A stretch of 64,000 nucleotides of DNA. Source: Mercurialis annua (Eukaryota; Streptophyta; Magnoliopsida; Malpighiales; Euphorbiaceae). Below the pieces are notes generated by a model. That model was not told where the DNA came from, ran no database searches, and saw nothing but the letters and a program-made list of their open reading frames with translations. A program made the position numbers and the translations under genes. The stretch's first letter is position 1. The number at the start of each line of letters is the position of its first letter. Of the stretch, positions 1 through 12,500 are shown piece by piece. The stretch spans positions 15,936,501 to 16,000,500 of the forward strand of contig NC_065576.1 in assembly GCF_937616625.2 (NCBI RefSeq), given 5' to 3'.

Positions 1-3000
1 GCTACGCATTAATTTGTTTCGCCTAGCTTCGCTAGTAAGTTAGGAGTGCAACCAGCGTATCTTAGGAATCCTTTGTCTGTAGCTACCCCAGTCGGTGAGA
101 GTGTGGAAGTTAGTATCGTTTATCCGTCTTGTCTTGTGAGAGTTCAAGGACGAGATTTGTTGGTTGATTTGATTTTACTTGAGGTATTAGCTTTTGACGT
201 CATATTAGGAATGGATTGGCTAGCTCAGCACTACGCTAATGTGGATTGTCGGGAAAAGACAATAACGTTCAACACACCTGGGATTGAACTAGTTTAAATT
301 CAGGGTGATAAGATGAAATTTTCTGCAAGTATTATTTCAGCTATTAAAACTTGTCGCATGTTAAGGAAGGGCTATCAAGGATTCTTAGCCATAGTACGAA
401 ACGTGGAGAAGAAAAGTGCAAATTTAAGTGATGTATCAGTGGTGTCAGAATACCCAGACGTTTTTCAAGAGGAACTACCTGGATTACCCCCAGATCGTGA
501 AATTGAGTTTTGTATCGAATTGGCTCCTGGCACGAAACCGATATCGATACCACCTTATCGAATGGCTCCATCAGAGCTCAAGGAATTGAAAGATCAATTA
601 GAAGAGTTGTTTGATCGCGGTTTCATCAGACCGAGTGTATCCCCGTGGGGTGCACCAATGTTATTCGTGAAAAAAAAAGATGGATCGCTTCGACTATGTA
701 TCGACTAACGACAGTTGAACAAGGTAATGATCAAGAAAAAGTATCCGTTACCTAGAATCGACAATTTGTTCGACCAATTACAAGGAGCGAAGTACTTCTC
801 CAAGATCGATCTGAGATCAGGCTATCATCAGCTAAAGATTCGTGATGACGATATTCAGAAAACTGCTTTTCAAACTCGATATGGACATTACGAGTTTCTT
901 GTTATGTCATTCGGATTGACGAATGCGCCAGTAACCTTCATGGATTTGATGAATAGGATATTCAAACCGTACTTGGATCAGTTCGTGATCGTGTTCATCG
1001 ACGACATTTTGATCTATTCGCGTACGGAAGAAGAGCACGTACATCATCTGCGGATAGTACTATAGACGCTAAGAGAACATCAGTTGTATGCCAAATTCTC
1101 CAAATGTGAATTTTGGCTAACGGAAGTGGCTTTCTTAGGTCACGTGGTATCTCAAAGTGGTATCAAGGTTGACCCAAAGAAGATCGAAACTGTAATAGAA
1201 TGGAAACGACCTGAATCGGTTATGGAAGTTCGAAGTTTCCTCGGCTTAGCGGGATACTACAGACGATTTGTACAGGACTTCTCAAAGATCGATGTACCTT
1301 TGACGAAGTTAACTCTGAAGAATATGAAATTCAACTGGACGGACCATTGTGAACTCAGTTTTCTGAAACTGAAAGAGTGTCTGACGACGGCACCAGTCTT
1401 AGCGTTACCAGAAGGAACAGAAGTATTCACAGTTTATTGTGATGCGTTAAGAGTTGGATTAGGATGTGTCCTAATGCAACATGGACGAGTAATCGCATAC
1501 GCCTCGCGACAGCTTAAGAAGCAAGAAACAAACTATCTGACGCACAATTTGGAGCTAGCGACGGTGATTTTCGCACTGAAGATTTGGAGGCATTATTTAT
1601 ACGGCGCAACGTGCGAGATATTTACAGACCACAAGAGTCTCAAGTATATTTTTGATCAACGAGAGTTTAACCTCGGACAGCGTAGATGGATGGAGCTAGT
1701 AAAAGACTATGACTTCACGATACAATACCATCCGGGAAAAGCCAACGTTGTGGCGGATGCGTTAAGCAGGAAGTCGGCGGGAAGTCTCGCGCATCTTACA
1801 ACGACATGGCGGAGACCATTAATTAACGAGATCCATACAATGTTCAGCCAAGGGATTGAGTTCGAGGTTTCATCTCTTGGAACCCTAATGGCCCAGTTAA
1901 CGATACGATCGACGTTAATTGATCGAATTAAAGAATTGCAAGTAGATGGCCCTCAATTAAAGCATTTAATTGAGGAAGTGCAACAAGGAAAGAGTCAAGA
2001 TTTCAGTATCGTTAACAGAATGTTAAAATATAGCAATCGAATGTGCGTTCCAGACGTGGAAAACTTGAGACAGAAGATCATGGAGGAAACACATGGAACG
2101 ATGTATAGCGTTCATCCAGGTTCTATGAAGATGTACCATGACATCAAGACAACGTATTGGTGGAGTGGAATGAAGAAAGACATCGCAGAATTCGTGGCGA
2201 AATGTCCGACTTGTCATCAAGTCAAATTGGAGCATCAGTGACCTTACGGATTTCTTCAGCCCTTACCCATTCCAGAGTGGAAGTGGGAGCAAGTCACGAT
2301 GGATTTTGTAGTCGGATTACCCAAGACGCAAAAAGGTTTTGACTCCATTTGGATAATCGTGGATCGTTTGACGAAGTCAGCGCACTTCATACCTATCAAG
2401 ACGACGTATTCTGCAGCGAAGTTAGCTCAAGAATACATCAATAATATCGTGAGCCTACACGGAGTTCCCGTGTCAATCGTGTCTGATAGAGGTTCTGTAT
2501 TTACCTCTCACTTCTAGAAGAGCTTATAAGAAGCGTTACGAACACGATTAAACTTCAGCACTGCGTTTCATCCTCAGATAGACGGTTAGTCTGAGCGAAC
2601 AATTCAGACGTTAGAAGACATGCTTCGACTATGCGTATTAGATTTCGGAGGTAGTTGGGATACATACCTACCTTTGGTCGAGTTCGCCTACAACAACAGC
2701 TATCACTCGAGCATCGAGATGGCTCCATACGAAGCGTTATACGGGCGGAAATGTTGATCCCCTATCTGTTGGGATGAAGTCGGCGAACGGAAGCTCACTG
2801 GAGCAGAGATCATCCAGATTACGCCAGAAAAAGTACCATTGATAAAGCAACGTCTGACTATTGCTTCCAATCGACAGAAGAGTTATGCGGACCCTAAGAG
2901 GAAAGATATCGAGTTTTACATCTTCCTTAAAGTATCACCGATGAAATGAGTTATTCGCTTCGGAAAGAAGGGCAAGTTGGCTCCGAGATATGTCGGACCT

Positions 3001-3333
3001 TATCAGATCGTAGAACGTATAGGCTCAGTTGCCTACAAGCTGGACTTGCCACCGGAGATGTCGCAAGTTCATCCTGTCTTCCATATTTCCATGCTTCGGA
3101 AATATGTACCAGACCCCTCTCGAATAATTCAACCGCAAGTGGTGGATGTGAGCGAGGAACAACCAGTGCAGATTGTCGACACACAGATACGACAACTGCG
3201 GACAAAGAGAATTCTGATGGTGAAAGTTCTTTGGAGAAGTCAGTCCGTAAAAGAGTGTACGTGGGAGACAGAAGAGGATATGAGGCAGAAGTACCCATAC
3301 CTATTTACTCAAGGTATGTGGCTAAAGTTTTAA
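1..3333 (+). pseudogene. Ty3/gypsy (Tekay-like chromovirus) pol pseudogene, 5' part outside window
   Basis: One continuous reading frame (frame 1) encodes, in order, an aspartic protease remnant (from before position 46 to about 300), reverse transcriptase (about 450-1065, with an FIDD active-site box near 990), RNase H (about 1400-1790, ending in the ADALSRK signature), an integrase HHCC zinc region (about 2100-2220), integrase core (about 2290-2750) and a C-terminal tail with a chromodomain-like segment (about 2960-3310). All parts stay in the same frame, but at least ten in-frame stops interrupt it, at 10, 295, 706, 1063, 2239, 2515, 2527, 2587, 2755 and 2947. No frameshift is needed to follow the protein. 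The ending with a chromodomain-like tail fits the Tekay/Del lineage; that lineage call is by family knowledge. The element enters from outside the window, so gag and the 5' LTR are not seen. It cannot encode active polyprotein. Confidence 0.93.
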
Positions 3334-3354
3334 ATTCGAGGACGAATTTATTTT

Positions 3355-3367
3355 AAGGGGGGGTGAA
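3355..3367 (+). other. polypurine tract of the gypsy element
   Basis: A run of two A and seven G followed by TGAA lies directly before the TG that opens the LTR. This is the expected plus-strand primer position of an LTR retrotransposon. Confidence 0.8.
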
Positions 3368-4101
3368 TGTAATACCCCAAAATGTCTTAAGATAATTAAG
3401 TCGTGCCACGTGTCGAGATTTCCGATAAATTAAATTAAGAAGGATTTAATTTAATTATATCGGGAATTTGGAATAATTTTTATTAAGTGATTTTACGAAA
3501 ATTAAGGAAATAACTTCGGAAATCAATATAAAATAAACTATAAATTCTGTAACGATAATTATTTCACCAAAGTCCGCGAAATAATTTATAGTATTTATGG
3601 TAAAAGTTTCGAGTCAATCTGAGACCTTTTAAATTTTGGACGCGGATAGGTTTTGGACTAAATTGAAACTTTTGAAAAGTTTCAAGGACCAAAGTTTATT
3701 TTAACCATATATATATATAATGAGAAGGAAGAATGATCCAGAATCCCTCATGCTCAGACTCCTTCCCTTTACTCATTTCCTTCGTCATTTCATTACGGTT
3801 CCGACGCTCGATCGTCGTTTCTCGTCTGTTTCCGACGTTTTATATCTCGAAACGATCGAATTTCAGTGGCGAATCACGGTAAACTTGACGTTTTATCATT
3901 TGAATGGGTGAATTAAAAGTTATATCGAGTTAAAATTTTATGCCACGAAACGATTTTATCGTTTTATCGATTATAGGATTGAATTTGGATGTTTTGAATT
4001 TAGATTGAGCGTTTTGGATGCGTTTGGAACGTTTTTACACTTAGAGGCACGCCAGAATCGACCCCGTGCTAAGCCCGTGGTTGTGCGTCGCATAGTCGGG
4101 A

Positions 4102-4173
4102 GACTGTGCGAGCGCACAGTCGGGCGACTGTGCGAGCGCACAGTCGGGCGACTGTGCGAACGCACAGTCGGGA
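4102..4173 (+). repeat. 24-bp palindromic tandem repeat in the LTR
   Basis: Three copies of a 24-bp unit start at 4102, 4126 and 4150. Each contains GACTGTGCG followed two bases later by its reverse complement CGCACAGTC, so every unit can fold as a hairpin. The block is GC-rich in an otherwise AT-rich LTR. Confidence 0.9.
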
Positions 4174-4546
4174 AATATATCAGAATTAACAGTTTGGTAT
4201 CCCTTATTTCAAAAGTCTACTTAATGGTCCGTCAGTTTTGGTTCTGTTAACTGAGAGATCCTTCTGTTAATTTGAGGGACTAAATTGTTTAACGGACTGA
4301 AACTCGGGTACTAAATCGTTTAAAAGTGAGGGGCCAAATCGTTTAATAAAATTAAAAGTGAAGGACCAAATCGTTCACAAAACTAAAAGTGGGGTACCAA
4401 ATCGTTTGAAAATAAATGTTGAAATGAACCGAGGGACCTAATAGTTAACGGAATTAAAACTGAGAGACCATTAAGTAGACTTTTGAAACAAGGGGTATCA
4501 AACTGTTAATTATGGTATACCTCAGGGACCTTAGCGTAATTTGCTC
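4174..4546. mobile_element. foldback MITE nested in the LTR
   Basis: The segment around 4183-4235 (AACAGTTTGGTATCCC, then AAGTCTACTTAATGG) reappears as its reverse complement at about 4465-4512. Between the arms lie degenerate repeats built on GACCAAATCGTTTAA. The right end reads GTAATTTGCTC, the same terminal motif as the MITE at 14394-14800. The matching left terminus is truncated, so the exact start and the target duplication are uncertain. Confidence 0.65.
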
Positions 4547-4849
4547 TAAAATCTAAAACAACATAAAAAACGATTCTATACAAAAGTAATTGAAAAAATG
4601 GAAAAAAATACTTGTTAACGCAGATAACAGATTAAGAAACACCGATAACCACTGCTGAATCAATAAAAACAGAAATCACAGAATAAAAAACGAAGAATAA
4701 TATCAGATGAATCAACAAAGACGAAGAGAAAACAGGAGAGAGAATGAAAGAAAGAGAGAATGAAATATAATTGTTCAGGGAGTAAAAAAATAAACATTTA
4801 AAAGCTGGGAGTATAAACATAAACCGCTGAGGTATAAATATTAAAAAAA

Positions 4850-5695
4850 AAGGGATTATTTTTCAAATACCTGTTTTTGGCAAAGTATTTACAATATTTT
4901 GGCCTATCTTTCCCTTATTTCCTACGCTACCTATTTTTCTAACTTATTTACAAAAGTACCTGCTATATATAGAAGCCTTATCTAATTTTAGGTTAAATTT
5001 TTACATAGCCATTTTTTTTCTCTCTCTTCTTTCTCAAAGTTCTTTTTTTTTTTCATTTGACTTTCAGTCTGTCCCTTCCGATTACTTATCCGTTCATCTT
5101 TTCCGTTCGCTTTTTCGTTCGCGCTTCCGTTCGTCTACTTCCGATGAATTTCTCTTCGTTTCTAGTCGTTTTTCCGTTCGTCTTTTCCGTTTGCGCTAGT
5201 CCGTTCGTCTCTTCTGTTCGCACTATGGATTTCTCGACTCGTTTTTAGATTTGTGTAATTTTTTAGGTTTTTTGTAATGATTTAAACTTTTTGTAAATAA
5301 ATTATTGTAGATGTATAATTTTTTATTTATAAAATTGTTCTATTATTCATATAATTATTTATTTTGTCTTTCTCTTATTCACAGATTTGTTTATTACTAC
5401 TGATTTTGTAAAGAACAAATTGATTTATGGTGCATTTGTAGTAATTTTGTTATATATTTACGTTTTAGTGTATTTTTGGTGTATTTATAATGTATTTTCG
5501 GTGTTTTTTGGGATATCTATGTTTTTTTTGTAATTCTGTCATTTTTAGTATATATATGGTGCATTTACAGTGTTTATGGTGTATTTTCAGTGTTTATGGT
5601 GTATTTTCAGTGTTTACGCTTTTGAAGCAACAGACTTCTATCATACTTTCAGAAATCTGTATTTTTGAAAGTATGTAAGAAACAGTACTTTACTC
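4850..5695. repeat. dispersed repeat family copy 1 (GGTGTATTT-rich)
   Basis: About 5040-5600 matches 54740-55230: a pyrimidine-rich block with TTCCGTTCGTCTACTTCCG, then GATTTCTCGA, a TTTTTTGTAAATA stretch, and finally degenerate repeats of the form GGTGTATTTTTAGTGTTT. It lies inside the LTR and therefore inserted after it. Boundaries are approximate and no coding sequence is seen. It could be a non-autonomous DNA element, because in copy 2 inverted versions of the repeat are also present. Confidence 0.5.
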
Positions 5696-5987
5696 TTAGA
5701 GCTGCAGTAGATAGATGTTTTGTATCAAACGGTTTTCTATATATATATAACCTAAATGTTTTAAAGTTATTAATGCTTTACGCTTGCTGCATTACTTAAT
5801 ATTTGTGACTGCCAGAGGATTTGCATGCCTGTCATATGTTTTAGTATGACACGTGTTTACGTCTGTCATGCATGACGTTTATGATTCGCGAAAAAATTAT
5901 TTTACGTTTTGAGGCTTGCTACGGGTTTCGGAGCTAACTCTCCCATTCCCTAGCGCCTGTCTCGGCCCATGAGATTGGGTCGTGACA

Positions 5988-6562
5988 ATAAATTGCCGAA
6001 ACATGTATTTCAAAAAATTACCACTTAAAAAAAAACTGTCTGTGTGAGTAAATATATAAATGTCCATAAAATGTAGAGTATTTTCAATATCTTTGTAAGA
6101 GGAGATAAAATCTATAATTATTTTAAAAATTGGAGTATTAATTTTAATTTTTTCAAAAATAAATGTTGTAAAAAAATAGTATTTTATACAAAAAAAATCC
6201 TAAAATTCAAAAAGGATAAAAAGTTGGTGTTTTTTAAGATGATTTTGTCAAAAGAAAATATCTATTTTTCTTTTTGATTAACCCCTGAAATTTGGAGGTG
6301 GGTGGCGCTGCCGGGTTAGAAAAATGAAAATGAAAAACCATTAATTGAGCTGTTTTAGAATGAAGCGTTAACTTTACCATAACCAATTCTAATTTTGAAC
6401 ACTCAAAAGTTTGTAAATATCAAAGGTTTGACCATTAAAATCATTGAATAAAATTAAAATAATGGAGTTGACAGCCACCAGCGCCTCACTAATAAACACC
6501 AACAACACCAGAAATTTTCAAAACCAGAAGCTTTTTGATAAGAAAAAAAAGCAGATTAGAAG
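5988..6562. promoter_or_regulatory. upstream region and 5' UTR of the MACPF gene
   Basis: AT-rich non-coding sequence between the gypsy LTR and the MACPF start codon. No gene is visible. The last 60 bp before the ATG are purine-rich, as is common for a plant 5' leader. The promoter therefore lies within about 575 bp of an LTR. No TATA box was assigned with confidence. Confidence 0.4.
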
Positions 6563-9500
6563 ATGTCTGCTAATGCAAGGAAAGCAGCGGAGGGTGCAAT
6601 AGAGGCGATAGGGTTTGGGTATGATATAACAGATGATTTAAGGCTCAAAAACTGTAAAAAATCTTGCAGATTGATCACTGTCGACGACCATCAGGTGAGG
6701 GATATGGCAATTCCAGGCGGCTTCTCCGTCCCAAATGTTCCTAAATCTGTTAAATGTGATAAAGGAGACCGCATCAGGTTTACTTCTGATCTTATTTCTT
6801 TCCAACAGGTATTCTTTTTCTTCTATTTTTACTTTTGTAGTTGAAAAAAAAAAGAAATTATTTTAGTTGAGTTTAAAATTTGCTGAAGTTGGCTTTCTTT
6901 AATAGTTGTTTATCAAATTTTAGCTAGCTGCTATACAGAGAATGATAAGGGTTTATCTGCAAATTTCATTTTGGTTATTTTAGGCATCCTAGTAGGTAGC
7001 ACGGACATTTCACGTTTTCCGTTTCGGAAAACGTGTCGCATACTTGCTGTTTCGGACTTGAAACTTCAATTTTTATCATAGGAAACCTTAAAATAATGCT
7101 GTTTAGCTATGTCCGTGTCCAAGTGTCCTGTGTCCGTACTGTTGGTAAAATTATTTTGTGTTTATTTAGAGTTAGTATTCAAATGCTGATGTATTGTCGT
7201 TGGTTGTAGATGTCAGAGCAGTTTAACCAGGAACTCTCGCTTGATGGAAAAATTCCTTCGGGCCATTTTAATAATGCCTTTGAATTTACTGGAAGTTGGC
7301 AGAAAGATGCTGTCAATACGAAAGCACTTGCTTTTGACGGCGTTTTTATCACACTTTACAATATTGCTTTACAGAAATCCCAGGCAGTGCTCTGTGATCA
7401 TATTAAACAAGCCGTTCCTTCAATATGGGATCCTACTGCATTGGCAAGGTAACATTCTCTAACATTTTTTTTCTATGCTTAGCATTCTAATTCTTCTTAT
7501 GGAGCTTGCCCGCATTGTAGTCATTTGGTTTTACATTTTTCTTGCTCCGTGTTGAAGCCGTTGGAGTTTCTTACTTTTGTTGAAAAAAAATATTCGAATT
7601 ATAAATCTATTCTTATGACACCCCAACAGACCTTACAATGATTTGTAAGCTGTTATCCTCCTGACTGCTTTAGGTGGCGTATTTATAGCAAAAACATTTA
7701 AAAGGCCAATGCTATTGAACTTTTCACCCACTTCAACCCAAATGTTGAGCTATTTTGGATAAGAAAATATTCTATTTATAATGAAATTTAATGCAGACCA
7801 AGGAATTCTAGATGTAAGAGAAGGAATAATTGGTTTCATATCTGTCATGCAAGTAATGAATAGGATTGAATGGCTCTTTTCTTTGTAAATCATTGACTGC
7901 ATCAATAGAAATTTTTTATACATAAATTATGTGTTCCATTGGCTTGGTTTAAAGGCTGTTACTTCTCACGTACTCGCTTAGCTCATAATCTACTATTAAT
8001 GCCATTATTTTGGCAAGCTAAAGCTTGAAACTATATACTATTGTTGCTTACTGGGAACAGTTCTATGCATTACTACATGACTCAGTGTCATACTAACTCC
8101 ACAGCCTTCATTCTTCTTATCTAATTAACATTTAGATATATGCTGTAATTATAGTAGTTACTAGTTACTCTATATGAAAAAAAATTAAAATTAGAAAGCA
8201 ATTCCATGCTGAGGGACATGCTCATTTCTCTACTTCATCAATGATATTACAGCCTCCAAACTGGGTTACACCATTAGTCACCTTAGTTAGGGCCTTAAAT
8301 GAATTTGGTGAAATTTTGACTTGTTCCACCTGAACTGTTCAGTTTGATTTCATTTTCAATTTTCGTGTAGTGGGACTAATAATTATGCAATTTTGGTTTT
8401 AAAACCAAGTAAATTAAATTGTGAAAACAAAAAAAACCCCCTAGGTTTTCTGCAACGTAGAATCATTTTGCGGACAGCAGCTGGCAAAGTATGCTGGATA
8501 TCCTTTTCCCAAACTTAACTGGCAGAAGCGGTTTTTTAAAAAAAGAAACTAAATTACTTAACAAAGTCGAACTGTTTTTGACTGTCAGGTGACTTAGGTA
8601 AGTGTCATGCAACAATTGCTGTCCAGCCACCTAGATTTTAAACCTCTCAATGATATCTAACTAAGCAAGCCACATTCTCTCCAAAACTTGAACATACTGG
8701 GGGTAAATATTCAATCCCAGGTTATTTCCAAGAAGCTTTTTTTTTTTAAACTCTGAACGTGTGAAGGACTATCTTTTAGTTCCTGTTATACTATTTATTT
8801 GGGTCTACTACATTTCTTTAATGATTGCCCTGTTTATTTACTTGCTATGTTGTAGATGCCAGTCTATTCTTAGTACTACATTGATGGTGGTGTTTGCATT
8901 TGTGATTTTATCCAATTTAGGTGTTTTCTTCAGTAAATTATTCTGACTTCATTTTTTTGTTTACTTCCAGCTTTATTGAAAAGTATGGTACTCATGTGGT
9001 TGTTGGTGTGAAAATGGGAGGAAAGGATGTAATATATGTGAAGCAACAGCATTCATCACTACTTGAATCTATTGATGTGCAGAAAAAATTAAAAGATATG
9101 GCAGATAAGATGTTCGTACATGGAACTGGACAGAATATCAATGAGAGGGAAAAGGTATGAAGAAATACCTCTTCGAACTTCTCTTCTTGAATTGATGTGA
9201 ATGAATTTCAAGTTGTTCCTTGATAGTTTCCTTTATTCAACAGTTTATATTCTATAGTTGTAGCAACATGAAAATTCAAGTTATTCTTAAATTCTGTTTG
9301 CTTTTGGTCCAGTTTGTCAAGGAGCAGGGACTCGCATTTGTTGACCAATATCCTTCCAGCTCATATTGTGAAACAGAGGTTAACTTTCTAATCTAATTGC
9401 TGCCCGACAATTTTGTTAATCACATGGTTTACATTTAACGTTTTGCTGCATAACTCTCTTGCATTGGTAGGTTAATTATCGAATGTCATTTTAGTTTGAA

Positions 9501-12500
9501 GATCTTATTTCTATTACACTGTTGCAGGACCTTAGATTCATACACAAGAGGAAAGGTGGGTTGAAAAAGAACCTGAACCACAGTGACTGGTGTCACACTG
9601 CTCAGTTTGAACCTGATGTTATCTCGATGTCGTTCATTCCAATCACATCCCTATTGAGTGGAATTAATGGAAGTGGGTTTTTGACTCATGCTATTAATCT
9701 CTACATCCGATGTAAGTGGGAGTCCTTTTTTATTTGTGCAATTTTGAAGGATGTATTATGTTGCATTGATATAATACAGTGTAATTGAAAATTGTGATAG
9801 TACTGGTTGGCTGCATTTCTAGTAAATGCGCTGTAGAAAAATGCTCAACAATATCTGACTGCCAAGACCAATTTATAATAAGAAATTATAAAGGAACACT
9901 AATAAATCATTTATCTGAACTAAATCAAACCAGAGTTTATTATGTTCGTTTAAAATGGTCAAAAGAATTAGTTTGGATTTGAATGAGTAGAAAATTTGAT
10001 TTCTGGTTTTGGTTTGATTTCTAGAGTTGGTTAAAACAACTGAAAAATTGAACTTCAAAATTGTTTTAGATATATGTGTGTGTGTACATAGTAATATATG
10101 TAAGCTAGTTATGTAAATCAATACGTATAATTTAGTTGTCATATGTACTTTTAGCCTAAATTTTATTAACTAAACAAAAATCAAACCAAACTAATTTATT
10201 GTAAATTTTGATTTATCAGACCAATATTTAATATAAATATCTAGTGCGATTTGATTTTAGATTTTATTGAACCCGAAGCGAATTAAACCTGACTGTGCAC
10301 ACCCCTACCACTGAGGTAGATGGCATGCATCATACTGCTATGTTACGTTGCATTATTGTCTTCTACTTCATTCCATTGCTATTCTTGTCAAGATTTAGAG
10401 TAACACGCTGATAGAATTTGTGACTCTTATAATTAATTCCAAAACTGGTAAAAAAGTAAGAAGGTAGCACAGTGTAACAGTGTAACTGTACTAGATATTA
10501 ACTGAAGATATCTCTTAAAATGCACTAGGATTAGAAAACCCTATCAGAGTATATGAAATTCCTGTTTAAAGAACTATTGACCTTTAAAAAGATAGCATTT
10601 CTGCCAAATCCATAAAAGTGGTTCATACTGAACAATATAAGCTTTTTGCCAGCCTTTTCCAAATCCTTAGAATCTGTGAGCAGGAAAGCTTTCGCACTTG
10701 GTCAGCGTGATTGAGGAGAACAGCTGCAGACTTGAAAATAGAAAGAAAACGAGAATGGGAAGAGAAAGATAGGCAATCCAAACAAAATTGAACTTCAAAT
10801 TACCCAGTTTTAATTCAATCCATAGTTCGATCTAAGGCCTTAACAATATTTTTCATCTGATGGAAAATTTGTTTGGTGTTGTTTCCGGAGCAAGTTGTTA
10901 GAATAAATATTTGTGGCTTTTATGCTGTCATATTTACACTCTTCTGGGTAAAACACGTCCATTATTACTAAATTCGATGTGTCCGTTGTGCAGATAAGCC
11001 TCTAATTGAAGAATTACATCAATTTCTAGAATTTCAGCTTCCAAAGCAGTGGGCGCCTGTGTTTGGTGAGCTTGCCCTTGGTCCAGATAGGATGCAACAA
11101 AGTAATGCATCATTGCAGTTCAGCTTCATGGGTCCTAAGCTCTATGTTAATACGTCACCGGTAATACCTTTTTGTAGATTTTTCATTCTCTGAACGGACC
11201 CTCTCGACCTCGAATCAGACGGAGAAGGGGGGTCCGTTGAGTTCTTAATAAACATAATGCTTTATTCGTATAGCCGAGTTACATTTAAATAGCCTTTTTT
11301 GGAGGGGGTTATTGCTTTCTTTCTTTGTTTGCCAAGTTCGATTTACATTCCAATTATTACTGTGTTCTTCCTTCCTTCTTTCTTTCTCCCTCCAGTAAAG
11401 CAAAGCCGATTTCTTTGCTGTCATGTCACCCTGGGAGTTCTAGTTCTTGTAAACCAGTTGCAAATTTATGTTGTCAGCCCAATCATGACTCCCTTTTGTG
11501 ATCAACAATGGATAAAGCTTATTTCATGAAACAAAGTTCACAATTAACTGTTTCCTGAACTTGAACTTAAGCATGCGGTTTACCATTGTCGCTGCTAGCA
11601 CACCTTATTAGTATAGATCTGAATCTCTAGGCTTAATGCAATCAAAGTGCGATATCTTTTTGAATATTCACAATGACCATAAATTTGAAGTCATAAATAT
11701 GTGGTCATCAAAATGACCATAACAATAAAGATTTTTTCTGGATTACTTGCTCCCGTTTGCAAAGTTATTATAGTTAGTCAATTTATGCTACTTTTGTCGG
11801 GGTGTAGTGACTCGAGTGATTTGAAAGATTCACAAGTACTATCTTCCATCACTGAAATCCCCTCTCCAAGATGGGACTTGGAAAAGAAAGGAGTATTTTC
11901 AGCATAGGTAACATCTGCAGGTATGTTCATTTTTTTGGACAAAGGGCTGCAACACTTGTGCCCGTTTTGAGTAAATAAGTAACCTAGGAACACACATTTG
12001 ATGGCTCGAGGATCTAGCTTGTCTCTGTGTATGTTATGAACATGAACAAATGCAGTGCATCCAAACACCCTAGGTTTGAGTCCATTGGAGGTTCTGAAGT
12101 GGGGCTAGAAACTGTTGAGGATGTCTATGGGGCTTCTGTTGTGTAACATAGGTGATGGAAGCCTATTTATCATGTATATGGCACTAATGATAGCCTCTCC
12201 CTAGTAGGATTAGGAACCTTCCCTTGAAAATGTGAAGTGGTAATATTATTGGAGTGTATTAACACAAGATGAGTGATGGACAATGCCTTGTGAGATAAAG
12301 TAAGGTGACAAAATTTTGTTAAAGTAATCTCTAGCATTGTCCATTCTAAAGTATTTTATTTTAACTCCAAATTGGTTTGAATCATCGTGTGGAATATAGG
12401 AATCACAGTGCTAACATCAGAATTTTTGTTTACGAAGAGTCATATAGGTGGTACAAGTTACAAACAAACCAGTGAGCCTCTGAAACATCAGGTATAGTAG

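Larger units (their letters stand above)
3368..5987 (+). mobile_element. 3' LTR of the gypsy element, carrying nested insertions
   Basis: The LTR opens with TGTAATACCCC right after the polypurine tract and closes with GGGTCGTGACA. The same two ends bound a solo LTR at 51592-54303, and both share a stretch with CCACGTGTCG, a GGATTTAATTTAATT block and a segment around TTTCGAGTCAATC, which confirms the limits. About 4174-4546 is a nested foldback element and about 4850-5695 belongs to another repeat family; recognisable LTR sequence resumes at about 5699 (AGAGCTGCA). With the matching 5' end outside the window, target-site duplication cannot be checked; the 5 bp after the LTR are ATAAA. Confidence 0.88.

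Noticed and set aside
2951..3298. Overlapping frames on both strands at the end of pol
   Set aside because: Shadows of the chromodomain-bearing pol tail in frame 1.
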